From the NCBI RefSeq assembly GCF_018139145.2, contig NC_059471.1:84776520-84840519 (forward strand): 64,000 nucleotides of DNA, given 5' to 3'. The notes under the pieces were generated by a model, which worked only from the letters and a program-made list of their open reading frames with translations, searched no databases and was not told the DNA's origin. Below, one piece after another: positions 56,601 to 64,000 of this stretch (its first letter is position 1; every line of letters starts with the position of its first letter). The stretch comes from Gymnogyps californianus (taxonomy: Eukaryota > Chordata > Aves > Accipitriformes > Cathartidae). The position numbers and the translations under genes are program-made.

Positions 56601-59600
56601 AGGCTAGGTAACAGAGAGCAGTTAGGGAATGTGAGAGCATGTGCCAGAAGAGGAAACGCTGGAATAAATGGAAAAAATCCAAGAGCAGCCTGGTCAGTAG
56701 GAGCAGATGGTGTGCACCCGAGAGTCCCGCGTCTTGCTAAGACTGAAGCGATTGAACACAGATTCATTTACACCCAGACTCATTAAAGCCAGCCATTCTG
56801 CTGGGCAATAGGGTACAGCAGAGGTTGTACCTATTTAACTTTCCATAAAGAAGGGATGGAAGAATGAACTCAGCAAGAGTTATTTCAGTTCTGGAAAAAC
56901 GGTTGAAGTTAGCACTGAAGTTAAAAATGTCAGACACTTCACAGGACGGAGAAGGGCACGACAGGGACAGGACAGCATGGTTTTTGCAGACTGTATAATC
57001 GTACCTCCCCCGTGTACTGAAAGTCTTCGACTAGCCATATAGCGTGGTTAAAGACAGAACCATTAAGATTTTATTTAGACTTGCACAAAGCCTGTGGCAG
57101 ATCTTTCACCAGGGGCTTTTAAAGTAACTCTGTAAAATGTCTATAATCTCTTGCATGAAAGATCCATGCTAAGATTGTTTTTATTTTTATTTTTTACAAT
57201 ATTTATGTCAAAGGAGGAAGGAACAGACTAGTCCCGCGCCGTGCAATTATGTAGACTGTCAGAAATAGAAGAAACTCAACAGCATCAGCCCGATTTATAT
57301 TTACCCATGTTGGTCAAGTTGAAAATGGTGTTCCCTATGCTTTGGCCCCTAATAAAGGGAGAAAGAACTGAATTTGTGCAAAGAAAAAAAAAATCCTGAA
57401 AAAATAAATGTTTTGAACTCACTGGGGCCACAAAAATATCGCTGAAGCAAAGGCGATCCCACAGCATACTTTGTTACATAGATCAATATCGCTAACACTT
57501 CTTACGAGGGGAGAAGGCAGGCAGAGGTATGCTGGCCGTTGGGAAGAAGGGAGAAGTGACTGCATCTCGGGGCAGGAGGCACCGCTGATGGCCGTCAGTA
57601 GATGACGACAACAGGTTCGCATGCCCACGAGGGCAAACTGTCTCTGGGGTTTCTGGCCTTTTCCTTGGAGGAATCTGTTTGATTACACTCCCTGAGTGCA
57701 TTGGGATGTCAGTACTCCACGCTAACCGCTGTGCCGCAGGTGTGGACGACGGCTGTTTTGCCTTGTCTCATTCTGGGCAATCAATTTGTGACCCCATTTT
57801 GAAGCTGGCTGCCAGCGAGTGCAGCCTCTGCTCCTTGAGTCCGGGACACCAAAGTGCATTCGTTACGGGTGCCAAGTATCAATGGGCTGATGTCTGCATG
57901 GATTTCGGATAAAATAGTGTTTTATAGAGTCATTGCCTACTGATCAGCAAAAGAGAGGTACCTTGTGCTAGTTTTACTGTTTGTTGGTATCACTGTGGTC
58001 TCTGAAGATTTTGTCTTAAGAAATTAGGGAGCAGGATTGGACTTAAGATTTACACTGAAATGCTTATTTCTTTTTATTAGTTTCTGACTTATTTGATTAA
58101 TTCTCACTTGGTTGTCTGATGGTATCTTTAATTCCCAGTTTTATAAACCTTAATCTTATTTGTGGACTTGCGCTATCAGCACAGAGATCCAGTTTTCTTA
58201 AGAAAACGCATTCTTTCCTCTGCAAACGAACACACTGCATTATTTTGAGGTCTGAGGATGACAAGTACTAATTGTATGATGCTGGAGCTACACAGGCGCT
58301 ACATTTTTTAGCTGGGACTCTTCTTCCAGCTCTGCGTGAATAGGGAACACAGACCAGCAATCTTGCTTTTCTTCCACAGGCTTCGTGAGTTAACTTGTGT
58401 TTATTGTGACTTGTCTCTATAGTTACAACTCTACAGTTTAACCGTATTTGTGTGCTCAAAAAGCAGAAGTGCGAATAGATTAAAAAAAAAAAAAATTCTA
58501 AGTTGATATTTCTTTGGAAAAAGGCCAGTAATTTTTTTTATTCCATAAGCGTAAATTAGTACCTGCATGATAGCTGGGGTGGGATTAACTGTCTGCCTCA
58601 GGCAGAAAAGAATAAGAACTGTGGCAGTTAAAATAGGAACTTGTGAGGAAAGTCTGGACTTACCGTTACTTTATTAAAGATAAAATTTGTTCTGTTGTGC
58701 CCCTTGACAGAATTTGGCATCATGCTAGTGCTGGAAATGTGACTTAGCTGTCTGACTAACATTAAGTCCATCAGAAAGTGGTGTTAGGTTAGAGTACACA
58801 TGGAGAAATTACATCCTACTGATTTCTTTGAGTCAGGAAGAAACAAAAGGGGGGGTACAACTTCATGTAGGCAGTACAGCAAGAAGAGGGAAGGAAAACT
58901 GATGTTTCAGCATCAATACTTCTGGCCACAGTCCCTGAAACTGTCATTGCCTTTCTAGAGTCACAAGCAAACTTGTGTTTATGTAAGTAGGAATATGCAA
59001 AATCCAGGTGTAAAAACCATAGTAGTATTATTTATTTAAAAAAAAAAAAAATCTAAATTATACCAAAGTAAAGGGTAAAACTTCACCCGGAGCAATCTTG
59101 ATGATATATTCCATTAAAAAAAAAAAATTGAGGTCCTAGTACATCTTTAAACTATTTTTTGTCATTTAAACTATCACTTAGTAGTCACTACTTACAAGAT
59201 TAGTAGTTTTGTGTGCCTCAACATTGAGATACACAGTAGAAGATTTGTAGAAGCTGTTCCTTCCCAAGTCTGTTTCAAATCACTCTGTAAAACCAGAGGC
59301 TCCTAGACCTGCTTGTCACAGACATTCAGTGGGATGGTCAGAATTAGCCTGGTCAAGGCCTGCAGCCTTCAGTAATTAACCCTCATTACAACCACGTATG
59401 AATTAATTAGTTTATTTTCCAATAAAATAGTGCTTTGCTGTGCCAGTGATTTCAAATAATTCTGCAAGAGGGATGGAGGAAAAAGATCCGTTGGGATGAA
59501 AATAATAACTTTCATCATGAGAGACTGCTGCAGTATGAAGCAGTGATGATGAAGAATGTTTTTTTTTTTTTAATAAGTGGTTTTGTCATCGTACTTGCGT

Positions 59601-62600
59601 AAGTGCAGTGGGTTCACCAAGCAGTTGAGTATAACCTCTTTTACTTGTGCATGTATCTACAGCAATATGCTGTCAGTATCGTGATGTTTATATACAGATT
59701 GATTGATGTTGTCCACAATATGTTTTGCAAAGAACATATAATACACAGAATTCACCTACTTCAGTGGGGGAATCTAGCACAGACACCCCCCGCAAAAGAG
59801 GGTTGGTATAAACTCTGAAAACATGAATTTAGCTGAGCTGAAAAACTTAGCCAAGATAGATTCATGAAAGATGGAACAAGCATTTCTGTGACAAGGAATC
59901 AGGATAAATAACCTATTTAAATTTAAAATATTATGAATTGAGAAATATGTTTGATATAATATTTGTAAAGCAAGATTCTTTGATGTATTACCATACTGTT
60001 GGTATGTTTAGATGTTAAAATAAAACATTAATGAGCAATATGTGCTAGTTCAACTTTTGAAGACAATCAAACAGTTGAACAGCAGAGTTAGTGGATAATT
60101 AACTAGAAAAGGTTGCTGGAGTAGAAAACTAACTGCGGACAAATAGTAATCCCCTCTTCCTGAAAAGAGGGAATATTTTCTTTTTCCAGTGTATTCAGGA
60201 GCATTATTTGGTGACCACTCTCTGTTGGGAAGTTTTTTTTGGTGTCGTCCCCCCCCCTGTAGTTTAGATACGATTACGAGGTGGCAGGATGTGGGGGGAT
60301 GAGATCCATTCGTTCTGTCATCTGGTAGGACACAGTGACCAGAAATAATCAGCTAAATCACTAACTGCAAATTATACTTAGTTTATTTGCCAAAGTGTTT
60401 AAAAGACAAAACATGTTTTTATAAACTTCTGAATGTTTGTATAGATAAGAAATGTGTGGTTTTCATTTTCTAGCAGATGAAGATGGTCTGTGTATTTTCA
60501 AATGAATTGCAGTTTTCATCTAAATTTAATTTTGCATATATCACACGTACTGCACAAGTAGATGTATCTCTTATTAAAGATGATAACAGAGCAAATTTCT
60601 TACGAAATAAAAATGAAGATGTATATTAAGCTACGTGGTTGCTTAAATATGTTTTAAAATGCTACTTGTTAGTAAAACCAGAAATGTTACCATATTTAAA
60701 AACAAAGTCTTGATTTAATGATGATCAACTGATGAGACAGATCTTTATCTAGAAAAATAACTAGATAGTTCCAGTACAAACCAAAAATGAAAGTAGGGTC
60801 TTATCTCTTCGGACTTAAATAACGTTTTAAATAACTTACTTCTCCCATGAATCTGCCTTGCAAACATGAAGGTTAAGATGCTTCGTGCTGCCAGTTGTTT
60901 TAGACTGGGTGGTGCGTTTGGAGAGGAGTGCTGAAGAAGCTGTCTCTGACAAGCGTCCCCCCAGCAGGTTGTCACGCCGTGCAGAGCACACCTGTGGTGT
61001 GTGGTGGGCTCTCTCCAGTTGGGACTAGGCCTGCTTAAAACTACCCCAAGGTTACACGCTGCTTGCTAAATTGACATTGTACGTGGATGAGTCATTCAGT
61101 GGCCTTCCTAATGAACATAAATTAATGAGCAGAGCTACAAGAGTGCCCCACTTACAGCAGCATAATTAGCAAAGGTCTTTAAAAAAAACAATGGGTCTTG
61201 AGAAACTTTGGGTAGCCTCACCACCAAAGCACATCTTCAGTGTTTTCTTCTGCTTCTTTATTTTTGATCTCTGGATTTTTTTCTGCCCTGAGCTGTCTTC
61301 CCCCATCCAAAAAAGCTGCAAATGGTTCTTCTAGTACCTTACCCTTGCATCTGCATGGTCCTGCAATCTGAACGTGCACCTCACTTGGTCCTCTTCTCTG
61401 ACAGGAGGTAGTGAGGAGCTACTCCTTTGAGCAGGGCCATACCTGAAACGCTGGATTCAGGCCTCGTAATTCCCACTGGCTTGGTGTCACTGAAAATTCA
61501 GAGTCAGCTAATGGGAAACACTTGGCTGAGCTTGAATTTAAGCTGTCTGAACATGGCTCATGGTGTTTGCTCACTCACTACAGTGTGAGTCATGAAGCTG
61601 AATTCTACTTTCAATAGCAAATGTCTGTAGCGTTACCTTATTATTATTATTATAAATTTCAAGTGTTTTTTGGCATGAGCCTTTCAAATTCGTTTACTTT
61701 TTTTTAATCCTTTCTTCTTCTTAAAGTCTCTCTTTCCACACCAAGAAACATTAGATCAGCTTTGGCATAGGTAACGTTTCACATTTCATGCATTATTTAC
61801 TTCTGGCATAATTTACACAATGATGTCCTATGAAAGCTAAGATGATGGTCTTTCAGAATAAAACAATGTGTCTAATCATTTGCAAAACAGGATGACTGCT
61901 ATAGGCTAACAAATACAGTCAGAATTATTTTGTTACCAGCAGTAACAGCAGTGGAGCAGTGAAAGGTGAAGTACTTGAGGTTTCAAATGCCGAAAATAAA
62001 AATCAGTGGGGAGGGAGGCAAAATGAACTCAATAGTGTGATTTATGTATTTAATTTTTTTTTTTTTGCTTTCCCTTCTCTGAATAATTGCTGCCTTTGTG
62101 AGAACACCTTTATGTTGTAATAGCCATAGGCTGCTTTTCCTTTACTATGTACAGATAGAAATGCAAATACAAGTTGTGATATAAAATGCTGGCGTACTGT
62201 GCATGGGCACTGGAGACGATGTCGTCTTTGACTCTGATGTTACTGCTTTGAAGTCCTGTGCTCTTAGCTGAATTGAGAATGAACGTTTGGTTTAGATGCA
62301 AACAAGTAGGTTCTCACTGACTGAATGATGCATTTCAGCATATAAGGTGCAAGCATGTTGGGTGAAATGGTGATAATTTTAGGGTTTTGTTTAGTGATGT
62401 AGAAGAGAAAAAAATTAAGCTGCTTTTCCAAGTGATGTGTTGATTCAAACTAGAGGTAAATGGGGTATAAGATCAAGGAAGGGCAGGAAGTGTCCTCTCC
62501 ACACACCATACGCATTGGAGTTAGCGACAACGGCCCACCTTCAGTTAAGAAGTCTTTTGATAACTGTTCAATCTTGTAAAAATAATCCATTATTCTCAAC

Positions 62601-64000
62601 TAAAGAATGATTTTAATTTGTGATATTGATTAAGGTAACTGCACAACTGTAGAAGATAATGTTTTGGGTGTTTGCTTGGGAAACGTGCCAAATGTAATAA
62701 AATAGCATGGGTACAGGGAGCATCCAGGGTTTTTTTGGGGGTAGCCAGTCTGGAAAATCACATCACAGTAACTACTGAAGAAAGAAGCTCTTTTTAGAAA
62801 AAAATGATTTTGATGAAATGGGAGATAAATGTGTAAGAAATTTCTGTTTGCAACAAAAATGCATCTTATGTCACAGAGTCTTTGTTTTCTTCTGCATTAG
62901 TAGGGTCTCATTCTGTCTGCAAAGCGGAACAAAACCCAGAATTACATTTTCATGGGAAATGCCAGAATTTCTTCCAAGTTGATTTGGAAATGTTTAAAAA
63001 GGTGTAATTTATTAAACTAAATCAAAACACTTTGTTTTGAACTGGTTAGGTGTTAAAGCACTGTGACATCTTAAATACATAAATTTTGGGAAAGAGGTCG
63101 TTTATGTACATCATCCCTTGTTCCTTTCCGTTGGTTAGACTAATTCTGCGGTTACGTGTGGACATGATGGTGGCCAGGCAGCTTGTTCAGAAGGCAGACC
63201 GTGGTGCCTCATGTCATCTGCTGAGGAATCGCAAGTGTATGAAACATCAAAACTACAGCTTCCGTGAGACTCTATTGTACCTTTGTATTAAGGCAACTTG
63301 GAACAAAATGTTTCATTTCCTGGCAGAAATTTGAAAGGCTCGTTGGAATCTGAGTGGGTTTTTTTCAGGAAGAAACTCAAGATTTTGCAGTATTTTCAAT
63401 TAGTCTAGTTCAAGATGACTAGATCTGGTGGCTGCCATCTAGCTGCAGAGGATTTGTTAAGGTTTCTGTGTGTGTTCTTCATCACTTCTTGGATACTAAC
63501 TCTTGTGATTTTTAGCCACTTGAAGCACTTATGCCACTGCTTTCACAATGTCCCATCTCTCATTTTTTTTGTTCTGCTGATACTATTTGAAGTACATAAA
63601 AGATGAAGGACTGGGAGACACCAAGTGTCAGATCTGCCATGCAGAGTTGTCAATTATTTCTTGTTCTGAGAAGTGAGAAGCAAATAGTTTAAATCTCTGA
63701 AGAATGAGTTTTTCTATCATGGTTGGAATTTGTGGAAGACCTAGATAATTGTAGCTGCTAGAAATGCTCTCCTATTTAGCTACGTAGACATGTCCCTTAT
63801 CTCCTGGCCATATATTCCTCTCTTCTGTAAACTCTGAATTCAGTATTAATGGTAAAAAGGGGTCCTGAAAATTTTCCTTTGGACCCAAAATACAGTAGTT
63901 CCCTTCTTAAACAGAGTAAGAGGAAGAAACAGAATACAAGGCTATTCCAAAGTGAGGGTATGTTTCTGTAGATCGTTGTGGGCTGACTTTTAGATTACTG
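53640..64000 (+). other. REPS2: REPS2 intron 1 (5' part)
   Basis: Starts at the GT after exon 1 and extends past the window. The first 350 bases are still CpG island. The rest is AT-rich with poly(A)/poly(T) runs (for example 54305-54323 and 59037-59050). No segment resembling REPS2 exon 2 (second half of EH1) was found, and no other gene, tRNA or transposon was recognised. Confidence 0.75.
53689..53720 (+). repeat. GGAC / GGGAC short tandem repeat
   Basis: Tandem GGAC units passing into GGGAC units at the start of REPS2 intron 1, inside the CpG island. Confidence 0.85.

Overview
The window is vertebrate nuclear DNA, most likely from a bird. It has intron-containing genes with GT-AG splice sites, CpG-island promoters, large AT-rich gene-free stretches, and ERVL-type LTRs of a kind common in avian genomes. 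The gene order TXLNG - RBBP7 - REPS2 is the one known from human Xp22 and its avian counterpart. The species cannot be fixed from the sequence alone; 'bird, probably neoavian' is an inference from the LTR family and the compact RBBP7 gene.

Layout. (1) 1-992: last intron and last coding exon of TXLNG (gamma-taxilin, + strand), followed by its 3' UTR and flank. (2) 5928-~8840: a dead, 5'-truncated ERVL-like provirus on the minus strand (end of RT, RNase H, integrase, no env, 3' LTR), interrupted by frameshifts and stops. (3) 12523-13041: a diverged solo LTR. (4) ~13970-22613: the complete RBBP7 gene on the minus strand, with 12 coding exons joining without a frame break into 424 codons, a poly(A) signal, and a strong CpG-island promoter with NRF1-like, CCAAT and GC-box motifs. 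(5) 23300-53000: about 30 kb of gene-poor DNA with two further solo LTRs (29663-30287 and 51352-51932, each with a perfect 5-bp target-site duplication), a long homopyrimidine tract and one weak candidate orphan exon. (6) 53430-53639: first coding exon of REPS2 (+ strand) inside a CpG island with a (CGG)14 tract in the presumed 5' UTR. The rest of the window is REPS2 intron 1.

The three genes do not form a functional cluster. TXLNG is a coiled-coil syntaxin-binding protein, RBBP7 a WD40 histone chaperone shared by many chromatin complexes, and REPS2 an EH-domain endocytic adaptor. TXLNG and RBBP7 are convergent; RBBP7 and REPS2 are divergent and about 31 kb apart. I found no convincing undescribed system. 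The points most worth checking are the REPS2 CGG repeat, the LTR 1.5 kb upstream of REPS2, and the candidate terminal exon near 27 kb.
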